Source of the DNA: Schizosaccharomyces osmophilus
Taxonomy: Eukaryota; Ascomycota; Schizosaccharomycetes; Schizosaccharomycetales; Schizosaccharomycetaceae
Length of the DNA stretch: 64,000 bases
Assembly: GCF_027921745.1 (NCBI RefSeq)
Contig: NC_079240.1
Span: 55,001-119,000 of the forward strand
Direction of reading: 5' to 3'
The notes beneath the pieces are model-generated. The model searched no databases and was not told the origin of the DNA. It saw only the letters and a program-made list of their open reading frames with translations. Positions 31,111 through 43,150 of this stretch are shown here, piece by piece. Positions within the stretch are counted from its first letter, which is position 1. Each line of letters starts with the position of its first letter. The position numbers were made by a program, and so were the translations under genes.

Positions 31111-31283
31111 ACTACACTCCAAATTACGTTTACCTCCTTCCTTATTTATTAGTATATAAAAGACTTTCCATTTTTTTCAATTAAACCCAAAATCCTTTTC
31201 TTTAAGAATATTAGATACATCTATCTACAGTAATCAAGTAGTATCTCTATATTGTAATCTATTTTCATTTGGTCATTGTTAAA

Positions 31284-34200
31284 TCAATAACAAAAATCTG
31301 GGTGAGCGTCTATCGCCCTCATCAGTTCATGCACGTCGTCTAAAGATACGTTGACATGCTTCGCTACCCGAATGATTCTAAAGACGACATACCATACGTT
31401 AGGGTCTGAAGTACGGCCTAATGCACCATCAACCTGCACGTTGACAAAGAACTGTTTGATTGATTTGATTCCATCTTCAACCCAGCTTTGTAGTTCTTCG
31501 CTTGATGGTAAAGCATAATACAAGAGATCCTGCAGCCTCTGATAGTCAGAATAGTATAAATTCTGACGTTCGGTCTCAAACAGTGCAGAATCGCGTGTCA
31601 ATATACTTTCAAGTTGTTCGGAAGCCTTCTCTAAGCCGTTGTGAACCATAATCCGTTTACTTACACGAGCTTGAAATTCCGACAAACCCCCAAAAGCTTT
31701 TTTGGTTGCTTGTTTCCACAAACTCCAAACTTCATTGATGCAGAGATCCGATACTTGCAGAACTTCACAAGCGTACGCCGCAGCATCTTGTCGAAGTTCT
31801 TCATCATCATCGTTCAGAACATCTCCCAAAATTAATGGTAGTATACAAATTCCTGTAAAATTGATCTCCTCCGAGTTGCTGGGAAAGCTAACTCCAAAAT
31901 GAATTAACGAGCTTAAAGCAGCCTTTCTGGTAGAAAACGCCATGTATTCATTTGTAAACTTTAAAAGGATATCAACCCAACAGTAATAATAATTCACAAC
32001 CTCGGTGTTACCCTCCATAAACAAATGTTTAAGGTATGAACCCAATAATATCAGAAGACTCTCACGCACTGGTAAGCTTTCATTTGTCTGTACGACCTCA
32101 ATTATTTCGGCACAGTCCAACATCATAGACTTGTAATTCTTCGCTTCTAAGAGATCTGAAAGCAAAGCAAGAGCAGGTGCACGAAGCTGACTCCACTGAT
32201 GTTTTAAGGATAGGTCCACCAACGCCCGCATTATTTCTGGATTATTGACAATAACCCTCTTTCTCGGATGATCCAATATGTGCTCTAATGTTGCAATTTG
32301 AACTTCATAAAACTCGTATCTTAGTAACTTTGAAACAAGAAATCCAATGGAATGAGTATCGCTATGTATGGAAAACTCTTTTGAGTTTTGTAAGAAGATT
32401 TCTGCAGCTGTTTGCTGATGAATAGGCAATCCAATGAAGTTATGGCCATAAAGAGGCCACGATTTCTTTTCAAAAAGGATGCGCTTGCAATAATCCATAG
32501 TCATCCTTCTTAACTGCTGCAGCCTTTTAGCATCCCTGTCAGTATGTGACATAAAATAACTTTGAATAATTTCCAAAAACAGTTTTTTTATATAAAAGCT
32601 TCGCTTATTTGATGTAATTTCAGAGAAACAGCTCAGCAAAGTCAAGGATACCTTGTCAAAAAAAATATTTTTCGACTCTCCTGTTAGGTTTGATAATAAG
32701 CCAGCTAGCATTGCTCTGACTGTCAACAGACGACCGTGTAATTCATTTTGTGTCAAAACTTCAACATTCTTTAATTGAGTAACGACAAACTCCATCAAAT
32801 GTGAGCCATCAATCAAGCAAGTTAATGACAGCGCCGCAATCTCTCGGACCTTGCAGATTTTACTAGCTGTACACTGAAGTAGCAGGGGCTCAAACTCATT
32901 TACACCTTCCCATTCCTCCTCATTTGGATAGGTATAAGCATATTGTAAACGAGAAAACAAATTTAAAATCGGATATAAGCCTGTGCTTGCTTGATTATTA
33001 GATCGCAAAGTATTAACACTATGTTGTAGCTCCTTCAACAGATACGGCCTTAAGGAAGGAAACTTACTGAAAAACGTCTTTGTCGAAAGACCTTTGGTAT
33101 TTCCTAAGTTAACTACTCCCTTGGGGCGTTTATTACCAAACGACCTATTCATCAAAGCTGTAAAAAGCATTACGCTGCAATTCCTAATGGGCCATAATTC
33201 ATGGGAAAATCCTTCAATAGCTAAAGCAATAGCTGGTTCCAAATACTCCAACGAAACGGATGAAAGTCGATGTTCCGTAAATATTGTTTTAAGACTATTC
33301 ATAGCATGAACCTGTGGAAGGTCAACTTTTGCAGCGTTTGGGTCAGCCACAATTTTTTCTTTAGACATATCAATTAGCGCTAAAATAGTTTTAGATAACA
33401 AAACTTTGTTTTTCTCTTTACCAGCAACCAAAATGCCTGTAATAGAAAAGGGAATACCACCGCTTCTGCGAGTGATAAATGATGACTTTTCTTGAACGAC
33501 CTCTATGTTTTTTTGCAACCAAGGAATTGGCATTCTGCATAAATTTACGTCTTTCATCGCAAACAAAAATGAACAGTAACTAACGAAACAAGGATAAACG
33601 CTAGTAAAAGCTCCTCGGTGCCTAATCTCCCATAGCCAACTCATCATCAAAAATCCATAATGATCCAAGTTTGAGTAATCAAAAACGTCTGGGTAGAAAG
33701 AGCTACATTTTATAAGGATCATGGATAATAGAGATGATATTTCCTTGATGCTCCTCCATGAGTAACTAAGAATCAATTGAGCAGGTGTATCCTCTAAATT
33801 ATCGGACACTCCACTATCATCTTGGTCTTTTGGCAAATTTCCTTCAGGAGAATCATCACAAAGAATCTCTTTAACAAGCAACCACACAGATTCTGATAGT
33901 TGCAAAATTTCAATGATTAAACTCTTCCATTCATTATCATTTTTCTTTAGAAAAGAAAGAGTTGACGAAGTAGAAAATGTATAGGACAACTGAATCAAGT
34001 ACCCTTGGATTGGATAACTTATAGCAGCTTGGAGTAATGATTTTCTAGCAACTTCAACGTTTTTCTGTAGAAGATCTAAAATTCTTCTTACATTTTTGTA
34101 GGTACTTCCTGACTGTAATTTTTCCATAAAATGATTGCAAAGACATATCGTCTTAGCACCACCTTCACACTCATGAACCCTAACAGAGTTGAGCAAACGA

Positions 34201-35795
34201 AGACCGTGATTAAATAAAAAACATAATTCTTCTGAAGTGTTATAACCAGGCAAATAATTATAGGATAGCAAAATGTTCAAACTAAGATCACGAATAGTAT
34301 CGTAGGGATCGATCAATCGATCTATTAAAATTCGAGTTACATCCTTGTTTAAAATTTTTATTTGAAATGGAAAAGAATGTTGTCTTTCTTTCATCATTGA
34401 TTCTTCTACCGATCCATCCAATCCCAAAGTTACTAAAGCTTTAAGAAGGCCAAGAGAACAAAGCACTTGCTGATAGTTGCAAGTCGGATGTAAATATTCA
34501 ATACATGCGGAAATAAAGTACTCCAAAAACCTTTGGGATCTTTTAATTATTTTAGCATCGTCAGGTATGGAAGGGCTGCGTTTGTATCTTATGTTTCTTT
34601 GAAGAGCATGGCAAGAAGCCCGAATCCTTACAAAAAAGTCATGCATTGATTTTAAAAGAATTTGTCTAGTATCGGAATCAGCTATTCCAAAAGCGAATTG
34701 AATCCTCGATTCAATGCAATCAAATTCCTCGACGGTCAAAGGCGTCGAAATATTGGGACAAAGAGCAATTAAATTAAAACAAGCAAGTTGTATTTTGGAA
34801 TCTTTATGCAACATAAGGCTTCGAAGAAAAGAATGTTCATTGTTGAGATCAAGGTGTTGAATAAGCTTTCCGTCTTTAGCGATTTTCAATGCAAACAAAC
34901 AAGCAGCATCTTTCGCATCCTTTGAAACGTCTGGATATCTTTGTAAAGCAGACAGAAATTTTGGTGTGATATTAGGAGAAACACTAAGTAACGATGGGAT
35001 TAAAAAGGAAGACATTCCACTTTGAGTTTGCCGATTGTCTCCATAAAATTCAGTAAGAATCACAGGACACCACAAGTTCATCCACTCGTCTTCTGCAATT
35101 TCTTTATCATCATATTTTTCACACAATGTTTGGTAATACAAACTTAATACAGTAAACACCGTAGTCGATATAGCTTGTGCATAGCTATAGTCCTTTAAAT
35201 ATTTCATTGAACGAGATATAAAATCAGGTTGAAACGAAAAAACAGCTTCTGCTCCAGTATATTTAACAAGGATCTGAATAGCGGTACACACTACCTTTGC
35301 ATGTCTATCCCAACATAGAGATTGTTGTAAAAGTAGTAGTAATGTATTTTCCTTAAGTTCTTCATTTGGACATGTAAGCAAATAAAGCTGTAATGTTTTA
35401 GTAAATAAATCTCTCACAGCCAATTGAACTCCCGTGACCCCAGGAATAGATGCCCGCGTCGATGGCAAGTTAAAAAGGGTTGACCAAAATGATCTTTCAA
35501 CCGATTCCCAGACATTCTGCTTAAATATATCATTTTGCTTGCAGGCGTTAAATACCCTCCGCAGCCAAACACTAGTGGTATCGAAACAAGCGAGTTGAGT
35601 TGGGCCATCGAGCGTAGGATGGGCCAAAAAGTATTTTAAAAATTGGTAAGACTGAAAGAAAAGGGTACCTCGTTCCGTCCAAGAGCTCGATTGAGTATTG
35701 ATGAAAAACTCTCTGCACTCACAAAATACTGAGGGCTCAAGCTGCAGGTGCGAATAGTCGCCTTCAAAGAGTGATAAAACACTTTTATCATCCAT
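31284..35795 (-). CDS. THADA/Trm732-type HEAT-repeat protein (DUF2428)
   Basis: A complete, intronless 1503-residue alpha-helical repeat protein. The DUF2428 signature is seen at about residues 860-880 in LWPIRNCSVMLFTALMNRSFG, which is diagnostic for the THADA/Trm732 family. HEAT-like helices run throughout. In S. cerevisiae Trm732 partners the methyltransferase Trm7 to 2'-O-methylate position 32 of the anticodon loop of several tRNAs; the same role is likely here, in the cytosol. It is divergent from dbp9, with a 517-bp shared promoter. S. pombe SPCC1494.07 is the counterpart I recall. Confidence 0.88.
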   Translation of the reverse strand: MDDKSVLSLFEGDYSHLQLEPSVFCECREFFINTQSSSWTERGTLFFQSYQFLKYFLAHPTLDGPTQLACFDTTSVWLRRVFNACKQNDIFKQNVWESVERSFWSTLFNLPSTRASIPGVTGVQLAVRDLFTKTLQLYLLTCPNEELKENTLLLLLQQSLCWDRHAKVVCTAIQILVKYTGAEAVFSFQPDFISRSMKYLKDYSYAQAISTTVFTVLSLYYQTLCEKYDDKEIAEDEWMNLWCPVILTEFYGDNRQTQSGMSSFLIPSLLSVSPNITPKFLSALQRYPDVSKDAKDAACLFALKIAKDGKLIQHLDLNNEHSFLRSLMLHKDSKIQLACFNLIALCPNISTPLTVEEFDCIESRIQFAFGIADSDTRQILLKSMHDFFVRIRASCHALQRNIRYKRSPSIPDDAKIIKRSQRFLEYFISACIEYLHPTCNYQQVLCSLGLLKALVTLGLDGSVEESMMKERQHSFPFQIKILNKDVTRILIDRLIDPYDTIRDLSLNILLSYNYLPGYNTSEELCFLFNHGLRLLNSVRVHECEGGAKTICLCNHFMEKLQSGSTYKNVRRILDLLQKNVEVARKSLLQAAISYPIQGYLIQLSYTFSTSSTLSFLKKNDNEWKSLIIEILQLSESVWLLVKEILCDDSPEGNLPKDQDDSGVSDNLEDTPAQLILSYSWRSIKEISSLLSMILIKCSSFYPDVFDYSNLDHYGFLMMSWLWEIRHRGAFTSVYPCFVSYCSFLFAMKDVNLCRMPIPWLQKNIEVVQEKSSFITRRSGGIPFSITGILVAGKEKNKVLLSKTILALIDMSKEKIVADPNAAKVDLPQVHAMNSLKTIFTEHRLSSVSLEYLEPAIALAIEGFSHELWPIRNCSVMLFTALMNRSFGNKRPKGVVNLGNTKGLSTKTFFSKFPSLRPYLLKELQHSVNTLRSNNQASTGLYPILNLFSRLQYAYTYPNEEEWEGVNEFEPLLLQCTASKICKVREIAALSLTCLIDGSHLMEFVVTQLKNVEVLTQNELHGRLLTVRAMLAGLLSNLTGESKNIFFDKVSLTLLSCFSEITSNKRSFYIKKLFLEIIQSYFMSHTDRDAKRLQQLRRMTMDYCKRILFEKKSWPLYGHNFIGLPIHQQTAAEIFLQNSKEFSIHSDTHSIGFLVSKLLRYEFYEVQIATLEHILDHPRKRVIVNNPEIMRALVDLSLKHQWSQLRAPALALLSDLLEAKNYKSMMLDCAEIIEVVQTNESLPVRESLLILLGSYLKHLFMEGNTEVVNYYYCWVDILLKFTNEYMAFSTRKAALSSLIHFGVSFPSNSEEINFTGICILPLILGDVLNDDDEELRQDAAAYACEVLQVSDLCINEVWSLWKQATKKAFGGLSEFQARVSKRIMVHNGLEKASEQLESILTRDSALFETERQNLYYSDYQRLQDLLYYALPSSEELQSWVEDGIKSIKQFFVNVQVDGALGRTSDPNVWYVVFRIIRVAKHVNVSLDDVHELMRAIDAHPDFCY

Positions 35796-36312
35796 AGCTT
35801 CAATTTCGATGTATGTAAGTAGAATTATAGCCTGATATTAGGTATACCTCAAAGGCCAAGTTTTCATCAAAATTTTGCCTTTTATACAAGAAAGCAAATT
35901 GAGAGTTATAACTAGCAACCCTACTTAATCTTTTCTTTTTCTTTAAACAAGGAAATAAATTCCAAGTAATTATTTATTTCGGACCCAAAAACAAGCAATT
36001 GGACGACCCCAACAATGGTGGATACAGACTGAAGTAGAGAATGGCAGTCCACGAAGCGCACGCCAAGAACCATCCTTAGCAAAATCAAGAAAACATCCTT
36101 CTGGTTACCATTTTACACTTAATTTTATTTTAATTAAATCCTAAGAGGATTATGATAAAATAAAAGTACCATAACTTTCAGAAAAGCTAGTTTTTGGTAA
36201 AAAATAGAGGGTGCTATATTTTTCTTTTCTTTTGTTCGAGGCTTAAACAAAGAGGAGCCGTAAATATAAAATAAAAGATTTATTTTTGAGATATTTACAG
36301 AAATTTATACAA
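35796..36312. promoter_or_regulatory. Shared promoter, THADA homologue / dbp9
   Basis: A divergent intergenic region of 517 bp that must serve both genes. No known fission-yeast ribosome-biogenesis element (HomolD, CAGTCACA) is obvious. Confidence 0.45.
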
Positions 36313-38052
36313 ATGCCACAGGATTTTTCACAGTTTAATTTGGATCCGAGGATCCAGCGTGCCATTCAAAAATGTGGCTTCACTGAGCCTACGCAAGTAC
36401 AAAAAACGGGAATTCCTTTGGCCTTAGATGGAAAAGATTTAGTTGTTCAAGCCAAAACCGGTTCTGGTAAGACTGCTGCATATTTAATCCCACTTTTAGA
36501 ACTTTTATTAAAACAGAAGCAATTGGATGAAAAGGATCGTGGAATTTTTACTTTGATTCTCGTTCCTACAAGAGAACTAGCTCAACAGGTGTTCAAGGTT
36601 TTGGAAAAGCTGACACTATATTGTGGTAAACACATAAAATTTGTGAATATAGCTACAAATGCCGCAGACTTGGTACAGCGTCCTTTGCTCCTTGATTTCC
36701 CCGATATCGTAATATCAACTCCAAGCCGTTCTGTAGTTCATTTTTCCTCGGGGGCTCTTTCACTTGACAAGATCAAGTTTCTTGTTATCGATGAGGCTGA
36801 TTTGATTCTCTCTTTTGGATATCAAGACGATATGTCTAGTTTAAGCAAAGCACTCCCACGAGGAGTGCAGACGTTGTTAATGTCTGCCACCCTTACTGAA
36901 AGCATTGCTTCGTTACGGCAATTAGTTTGTCGTGATCCAGTAGTTTTACGTCTTGAAGATAAAGAAGCAGATGGACAGCTAACACAATATGCTGTAAAAA
37001 CTTCCGAACAAGATAAATTTTTGCTTGCGTATATTTTACTGAAATTAAGGCTCATAAAAGGAAAAATATTAATTTTCGTAAACGAAATTAATCGTTGTTA
37101 TCGCCTAAAGCTTTACCTTGAGCAATTCGGTATGAAAAGTTTGGTTTTAAATTCTGAATTGCCCGTCAATTCTAGAATGAATATCGTTGATCAGTTCAAT
37201 AAGGGCCTTTACCAAATTATAATTGCAACGGATGAAAGTGACAAAGTAGCAGAATTGGACGAAGATAATGAAGACCGACAGGAAGCTACTAACGAAGCCA
37301 ATGAGGAGGCGGATTCAAAGATGGAGGAAGATTCAAAGGATAGCCAAGATTCTGGTGAAACCGCTAGAAAGACAAAGTCAAAGCAAAAGAAAGCTATCAA
37401 AAAGGACCGTGAGTATGGCGTTGTTCGCGGCTTGGACTTCGAAAATGTCTCTTGTGTTCTCAATTTTGACATGCCAACAACCGCCAAAGCTTACATTCAC
37501 CGCGTAGGAAGAACTGCAAGAGCTGGAAAACCAGGAACAGCCATGTCTTTTTTTATACCTAAATCGGATGTTGGAAAGCATAAGCCTACAACTCTGGCTA
37601 CTTGCAAGAAAGATGAATCCGTCTTAAGACGATTGAGTAAAAAGGGCATTGAGCCTAAACCTTATGTTTTTGATAAAAAACAGACCGATGCGTTTCGATA
37701 CCGTATGGAGGATGCTCTTCGATCAGTTACTTCCGTGGCTGTGCAAACTGCCCGTGCTGCTGAATTGCGCCAGGAAATGCTAGCTTCTGAAAAGCTAAAG
37801 TCGTACTTTGCAGAAAATCCTGACGAGCTATTGACTTTGACGCATGATACGGCAGCTAGCGTTCGATTAGCACGCACACAAAGACATCTACGACACGTCC
37901 CAGAATATCTTTTGCCAAAGGGACTTCAGGCTGTAAATAAAGATGTTGGATTCGTCCCATTCAAAAAGCAGAATAACCGTAGGACTGCCAAGAAGAAGAA
38001 AAACACAAAGCACCGCCATGATCCTCTGCGCTCAATGAGAAGGAGTAAGTAG
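36313..38052 (+). CDS. dbp9: ATP-dependent RNA helicase Dbp9
   Basis: A 579-residue DEAD-box helicase needed for early 60S ribosome assembly in the nucleolus. Visible motifs are the Q motif (GFTEPTQVQ, 22-30), motif I AKTGSGKT (47-54), PTRELAQQ, TPSRS, DEAD (160-163), SAT, and motif VI HRVGRTARAG (396-405). A long acidic and then lysine-rich insert (about 315-370) between motifs IV and V is typical of Dbp9. The C-terminus is a basic nucleolar-type tail rich in Arg and Lys (KKQNNRRTAKKKKN). I chose ATG 36313; the frame is open further upstream without an ATG. S. pombe SPCC1494.06c is the counterpart I recall. Confidence 0.95.
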   Translation: MPQDFSQFNLDPRIQRAIQKCGFTEPTQVQKTGIPLALDGKDLVVQAKTGSGKTAAYLIPLLELLLKQKQLDEKDRGIFTLILVPTRELAQQVFKVLEKLTLYCGKHIKFVNIATNAADLVQRPLLLDFPDIVISTPSRSVVHFSSGALSLDKIKFLVIDEADLILSFGYQDDMSSLSKALPRGVQTLLMSATLTESIASLRQLVCRDPVVLRLEDKEADGQLTQYAVKTSEQDKFLLAYILLKLRLIKGKILIFVNEINRCYRLKLYLEQFGMKSLVLNSELPVNSRMNIVDQFNKGLYQIIIATDESDKVAELDEDNEDRQEATNEANEEADSKMEEDSKDSQDSGETARKTKSKQKKAIKKDREYGVVRGLDFENVSCVLNFDMPTTAKAYIHRVGRTARAGKPGTAMSFFIPKSDVGKHKPTTLATCKKDESVLRRLSKKGIEPKPYVFDKKQTDAFRYRMEDALRSVTSVAVQTARAAELRQEMLASEKLKSYFAENPDELLTLTHDTAASVRLARTQRHLRHVPEYLLPKGLQAVNKDVGFVPFKKQNNRRTAKKKKNTKHRHDPLRSMRRSK

Positions 38053-38584
38053 AATAATTTATACAACAGGCAAAACACGGTCTACATATTCTGGTTGTTT
38101 CCTTTGTTGATATCATTTTGGTCAGTATAATGGGGTCATGCGGGTATGGGTTAGGAATTTATTTTTAGAATTGTTTAATATAAAATACTACCTTAGGAAG
38201 CACTTTTGGTTTGCATAGAATGAGATAAAAATTGTATTAGCACTAAAAATGTTCTCTGCTATCAAGGAGTTTAATAGCAATAAAAGTTTTCACTTTTTGA
38301 TATAATAAATAATTTGATTATATTAAACTAAAGAAAATTCAACAGTTTTTATACACAGATGCGCTTTTATGTGGAGATTTCAGTAACTTCAATTTACCAA
38401 CTTTATATACCAGTTTTTGAAGAAAGACTTAATTAATTTACACTTTGCTTTAATTTATTCAATTTATATGATATAGATTAATATACAATGTAAAAAGTGT
38501 TATTCCTCATTGCAACCAAAAGCTGCTCTAAACCACAACCAAGACAGCCGTCAATTTGTTCAAGCGATCAAGTCAAGGTTATTG
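38053..38584. other. Spacer between dbp9 and ubp12
   Basis: AT-rich DNA with the dbp9 3' UTR and ubp12 promoter. The ubp12 frame is open from about 38510 but has no ATG until 38585. Confidence 0.45.
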
Positions 38585-41515
38585 ATGGATTCTCTATCAG
38601 ATAGCTCAACTTCTTCATACCATGGTAAAAGACCAAGATCTTTAAGTGACGATTCTCAAGTTTCTTCTAATATGGATGATAATTTTCACAAATCTTTAAC
38701 ACCGGAGAAGTCCAAAGGAAATGCTCAAAATACTCCTAGTGTTTTTGAACAAAAAGAAATCATTGGAGATTTGGTAAATAACCAACCAGATTTGGAGGAA
38801 GGCCGCACAGATTTCTATATACTTTCTTACAGTTGGTATGAGATGCTCTGCTCTTACTTGTCCGAAGAGGGACCATTTCCTGGAGAAGTTGATCAAGAGG
38901 ATATTATGAATTTTGAGGATGGTTCCTTGAAAAGCAATCTGCAAGAAGAAATCGACTACATAATTATTTCAAAGGCATTGTGGGATGCCCTCACTGAATG
39001 GTACGGTTTAAAAGGCAACGAATTTCCTAGAGAAACCGTTGATCTCGGCTCTGAATATTCTCCTCATCTTGTGGTCGAAGTTTATCCTCCCAGCTTTTCA
39101 TTGACTTCATTGAGCTTACAAAGCGATCCTTATGAAACCCATAAGCCGTTAAAAATTACACTTTCTTCAAAAAGTACATTAGATGATCTTTTTGAAGGAG
39201 TGAAGTATACTTTGTCTATTTCTGGTGATAACTTTAGACTTTGGAGAGTTGACACAGAACTGCCTCTACAACGAACCATTGATCCTTCCTCTTTTATAAA
39301 GATCAGCTCGAAAGATGTAGTGGAATCATTGGACAAGGAAAAGACATTGGTGGAGTCTGGGATGGACAGTAGTTGTACACTAGTTGTTGAATGTATGCAC
39401 AATGAAACATGGCCCGTCGATCGTGCCCTAAGACTTCAATTTTTGATTCGTCAAAGAGACCAGCAATCAAGTACGTCCGTAGAAACCCGAGAAAATAAGG
39501 TGCTCGGTACCTGCGGCTTAAACAACTTGGGAAATACTTGCTACATGAATTCTGCGTTGCAATGTCTCACACATGTTCGTGAACTTCGTGACTTTTTCGT
39601 TTCGGATGAATGGAAGGATCAGGTGAATGAATCAAATCCGTTAGGCATGAGCGGCCAGGTTGCTGGCGCATTCGCATCCTTAATTAAGTCCCTATATAGT
39701 CCTGATCATACTTCATTTGCTCCACGACAATTTAAGGCGATTATTGGTCGGTTTAATCACTCGTTCTTAGGATATGGTCAACAAGATTCTCAAGAATTCT
39801 TAGCTTTTTTGTTGGATGGCTTACATGAAGACTTGAATCGTATATACCAAAAGCCATATACCTCCAAGCCTGATCTATATGAGCTAAAAGAAGAAAAGAT
39901 CCGAGATACCGCAAATGAATGTTGGAGATTGCATAAGCTTAGGAACGATTCAATTATCGTCGACCTGTTTCAAGGAATGTACAGAAGTACTTTGGTTTGT
40001 CCTGAGTGCAAGACTGTTTCCATTACTTTTGATCCATTCATGGATTTGACTCTTCCTTTACCCGTACAACAGTTCTGGTCTCACCCTGTTGTTTTTATTC
40101 CATGTGATACCACTCGCCGTCCGATCACCATCGAGGTCGTTCTCGAAAACAGATCTGCTACAATTGGAGATCTCGTGAAATATGTCGCTTCGAAGGTAGG
40201 TTGTGATGATTATAGGAAAATATTTGTAACCGAAACTTACAGAGGAAGGTTCTATAGATTCCTAACGTCTCTCACGAAATCTCTATTAATGGAAATTTCC
40301 GAAGAGGATGAAATATATCTATACGAATTGGAAAAGCCTGTAAATGAAGCGTCGGATGATATTGTAATCCCGGTTTATCACACGATCAGTCCTTCGACTA
40401 ATTCGTCAAGTAGCTATCTCGACAATCATGACTTTGGCTATCCATTCATTCTTCAATTGAAGAACGAAGAAGTTGGTGATGCTAGAGAGATTGAGAAAAA
40501 ACTCAAAACTAAGTATAGTCAATTTACAACTCTTAATACCTTGAAGGATGCCGAATGTCTAGAATCTTTACATGGCGATATGGATAAGGATCTTACATCT
40601 AATGAAGATGTTAATCATAACGAAACAAAAACACCGTTGTTTTATACTAAGGTATTTCATGATCGTTATGAACGGATACCGACGGGTTGGAATATGCATT
40701 CGACGAGTCTCTCTCTGCTCACAGAAAGGGATGTGGAATCTTTACAAGCCACAGTAGAGCCATCCACTAATGTTGATTATTTTGATGGTGATGAAGATGA
40801 TAGCCAGGCCGTCGAGGAAACCGCTCCTGGTTCGTATCCTGACCCTCCAAAACTTGAGGAAACTGATCAGAAGAACAGTAACCTACTTGTCCAAGGAGAC
40901 CTGCTGGTTTGTGAATGGCCGGAAACTTCTCAGGACTCTGTGTTTAACGAGTCACCAAGTAATTCTGAGACCGGTCGTTCATTATGGTCGGATATGGAAA
41001 GAATTATGTCTGAGACTAAGGAAGAGGGCAATCATCCACATACGATAACCCTCGACGATTGCTTAAATGAGTTTGAGAAAACCGAGCAGCTTGGCGAGGA
41101 GGATCCTTGGTACTGTCCTACCTGCAAAGATTTCCGGAGAGCATCTAAAGAGATGAGAATATGGAAATCTCCTGAAATTCTTATCTTCCACTTAAAGCGC
41201 TTTAGCAGTGAGAGAAGGTTCCGGGATAAGATTGATGAATTGGTTGAGTTTCCTATTGAAAGCTTCGACTTATCTAATCGTACGGAATCCCAAAAATTCA
41301 ATAATGTTGATGATCGTGAAAAGTGCCTGTATGAGCTGTGTGCTGTTGATAATCACTATGGTGGTTTAGGCGGTGGGCACTACACATCTTTCGCTCGTAA
41401 CCCTGATGACAATCAATTTTACTGTTATGATGATTCGAGAGTTTCACCAGTGAAACCTGAGGAAACTATAACGTCTGCTGCCTATTTATTATTTTATCGA
41501 AGAAAGTCAGCATAA
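38585..41515 (+). CDS. ubp12: Ubiquitin-specific protease Ubp12 (USP15/USP4 type)
   Basis: A 976-residue deubiquitinase. The N-terminal DUSP domain covers roughly 70-190 ([19 protein letters not shown] and [12 protein letters not shown]), followed by a ubiquitin-like region. The USP catalytic domain is split by a long acidic insert. The catalytic triad is visible: Cys319 in [13 protein letters not shown], His932 in [11 protein letters not shown], and Asp949 in FYCYDDS. Two CxxC pairs (CPEC and CPTC) form the zinc ribbon of the USP fold. In S. pombe Ubp12 works with the COP9 signalosome to deubiquitinate cullin-ligase components. The length and order match S. pombe SPCC1494.05c as I recall it. 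Confidence 0.95.
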   Translation: MDSLSDSSTSSYHGKRPRSLSDDSQVSSNMDDNFHKSLTPEKSKGNAQNTPSVFEQKEIIGDLVNNQPDLEEGRTDFYILSYSWYEMLCSYLSEEGPFPGEVDQEDIMNFEDGSLKSNLQEEIDYIIISKALWDALTEWYGLKGNEFPRETVDLGSEYSPHLVVEVYPPSFSLTSLSLQSDPYETHKPLKITLSSKSTLDDLFEGVKYTLSISGDNFRLWRVDTELPLQRTIDPSSFIKISSKDVVESLDKEKTLVESGMDSSCTLVVECMHNETWPVDRALRLQFLIRQRDQQSSTSVETRENKVLGTCGLNNLGNTCYMNSALQCLTHVRELRDFFVSDEWKDQVNESNPLGMSGQVAGAFASLIKSLYSPDHTSFAPRQFKAIIGRFNHSFLGYGQQDSQEFLAFLLDGLHEDLNRIYQKPYTSKPDLYELKEEKIRDTANECWRLHKLRNDSIIVDLFQGMYRSTLVCPECKTVSITFDPFMDLTLPLPVQQFWSHPVVFIPCDTTRRPITIEVVLENRSATIGDLVKYVASKVGCDDYRKIFVTETYRGRFYRFLTSLTKSLLMEISEEDEIYLYELEKPVNEASDDIVIPVYHTISPSTNSSSSYLDNHDFGYPFILQLKNEEVGDAREIEKKLKTKYSQFTTLNTLKDAECLESLHGDMDKDLTSNEDVNHNETKTPLFYTKVFHDRYERIPTGWNMHSTSLSLLTERDVESLQATVEPSTNVDYFDGDEDDSQAVEETAPGSYPDPPKLEETDQKNSNLLVQGDLLVCEWPETSQDSVFNESPSNSETGRSLWSDMERIMSETKEEGNHPHTITLDDCLNEFEKTEQLGEEDPWYCPTCKDFRRASKEMRIWKSPEILIFHLKRFSSERRFRDKIDELVEFPIESFDLSNRTESQKFNNVDDREKCLYELCAVDNHYGGLGGGHYTSFARNPDDNQFYCYDDSRVSPVKPEETITSAAYLLFYRRKSA

Positions 41516-42439
41516 ATTATATGTGTAAAAAAAGGTTATTGCCGTTGATTCAAACGTTCTTTTTCTTTGTGTCAATGGTATAGGCTAAAAGGTGTTACTT
41601 TGGGTGGATTTATTCAATGCCGGTTTTCCTAATCTTGTTAAAAAAGTTAATTTAAAAGAAAAATAAGATTTATAAGAACTCTTTTGTTTTATTTTTTCTG
41701 ACTGCATTATAGAGAGGGGCACAGAATGTAGCAAAGTTGTTGGCCTTCATCGATGTATTAAAGAATTTCGGTAATGTCCGAAAATATACTTCATTAGATG
41801 GACTGAAATATTCTTGACATTATACTTTTTCAGTAGCTTTGCCGAATATGTAACTATTGTTGCCATACTTTCGAACAGCTTGATTATTGCATTACTCGCC
41901 AGCTAACAGAAGTAAAAAAATAGCAATCACATGCTAATTTATTCAGTTTCCTGTTCTTTTTATGTCCTCACTTATAAATTCTAACGTTTCTAGCTTAAAT
42001 TAATAGACATATATTGTAGCTTCCGTTGAATAGAACATTCTAAAACATGTCACAACCGTAGCTTTTGCCTCTTATAAAAATCCTGCAAAAGCGTACAGGA
42101 CGGCAATGTTGTACTTGATGAATATATGCTGTAATATACGGCGATTTATTTTCTACGAAACACAAGAATTTGAGTTTTTTTAAGGTCAGAACAGCCGATT
42201 CTTCCTATTGAAGGGTTTGATTATAGAGTTACGGTCTTGTATGATCATCTTGCAAAATTAGTTTAGCCTAAGTCTTTATAAATGCCGATACTTAGACAGT
42301 CTTTATTTTTTTCCCTAAGTTGCCATCATTGTACATTGTTTACGTTAAAAAAGATCAGCAGTTAGTAAACATTAGTTATCTTAAATCCTATGTATTCTGT
42401 TATTCTGTAACTTTATAAAAACTTTTATTATTTCAAAAA
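41516..42439. other. Spacer after ubp12
   Basis: AT-rich DNA with the ubp12 3' UTR. No gene or RNA recognised. Confidence 0.4.
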
Positions 42440-42650
42440 TATCTTCCAAGGCCGAGATGCTGTAATATAACAAATAAAAAGAGTTTTTTATTACAAAATG
42501 TAAACAATGGAAGTTTCTAAGAAACGAACTTTATCAGAGGAAACATTGTTACCTACTTCAGAAGTATATAAACCCAGCGTTAGAAGCTCAGATCTTCAGT
42601 TGGAAGATTTGACTGGTCCAGCTGAATAAATCGAGTCGTCGTTTAATTAC
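42440..42650 (-). mobile_element. Degraded Tf-like LTR remnant, reverse orientation
   Basis: Read on the minus strand, this stretch matches the older LTR at 13130-13864. It shares the CAGTCAAATCTTCCAA hairpin arm, the CTGATAAAGTTCGTT region, CCATTGTTTACATTTTGTA and a final TCGGCCTTG. Only the 3' portion is present. It is an old, partial copy. Confidence 0.7.
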
Positions 42651-42679
42651 TCGAAAAAAAAAATAATAAATTGTAATAA

Positions 42680-43150
42680 AATGAAATGACGCCGCTTTAC
42701 AGAAGATACGGTTATGCTATTCTTGGTGGCTTCATTATCGGTCAGTATAACGTCTTCAATAAAAAAGGTGATTGCGCTTGCACAGTATTAGGAGATGTAC
42801 TCTTCGTCTATTTCACAGGCAGACCCTATTTTCACGACCTCGACTACTATCAATGCTCACCTAACCAAAATAGTGGTAGCATCGAATGAAGATTGACACT
42901 CCAATCATTCTAGCGACTTGGGATGAGCTAGAACACCAATCTGATAGTAGGACATACTAAAGATCTAGGGTACCTGGTTTCAGCTGACTTAGGGATGATA
43001 AAGTGGCTACTCTGATTATATTGAACACTATGTGTGGATATACAGACATATACGATCAGCTTGGTTTTCAAAACTGGGCGGCTAGATTAGGTACAGATAA
43101 CCTGACCGAAATGATATCCACGGCAAATATCTCGACGGATCTGGCCTAAT
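42680..43150 (+). other. Unidentified coding-like remnant between LTR pieces
   Basis: Several protein-like segments lie in a row on the plus strand: YGYAILGGFIIGQYNVFN near 42713, then TPIILATWDELEHQSD near 42897, then TDIYDQLGFQNWAARLGTDN near 43043. They look like one decayed coding region. I do not recognise the family; it could be an element-borne or host gene. LTR remnants flank it on both sides. Confidence 0.35.

Noticed and set aside
42680-43150. wtf-family driver gene between the LTR remnants
   Set aside because: The genus and LTR context made this worth considering, but the segments lack the wtf N-terminal and multi-helix pattern as I know it.
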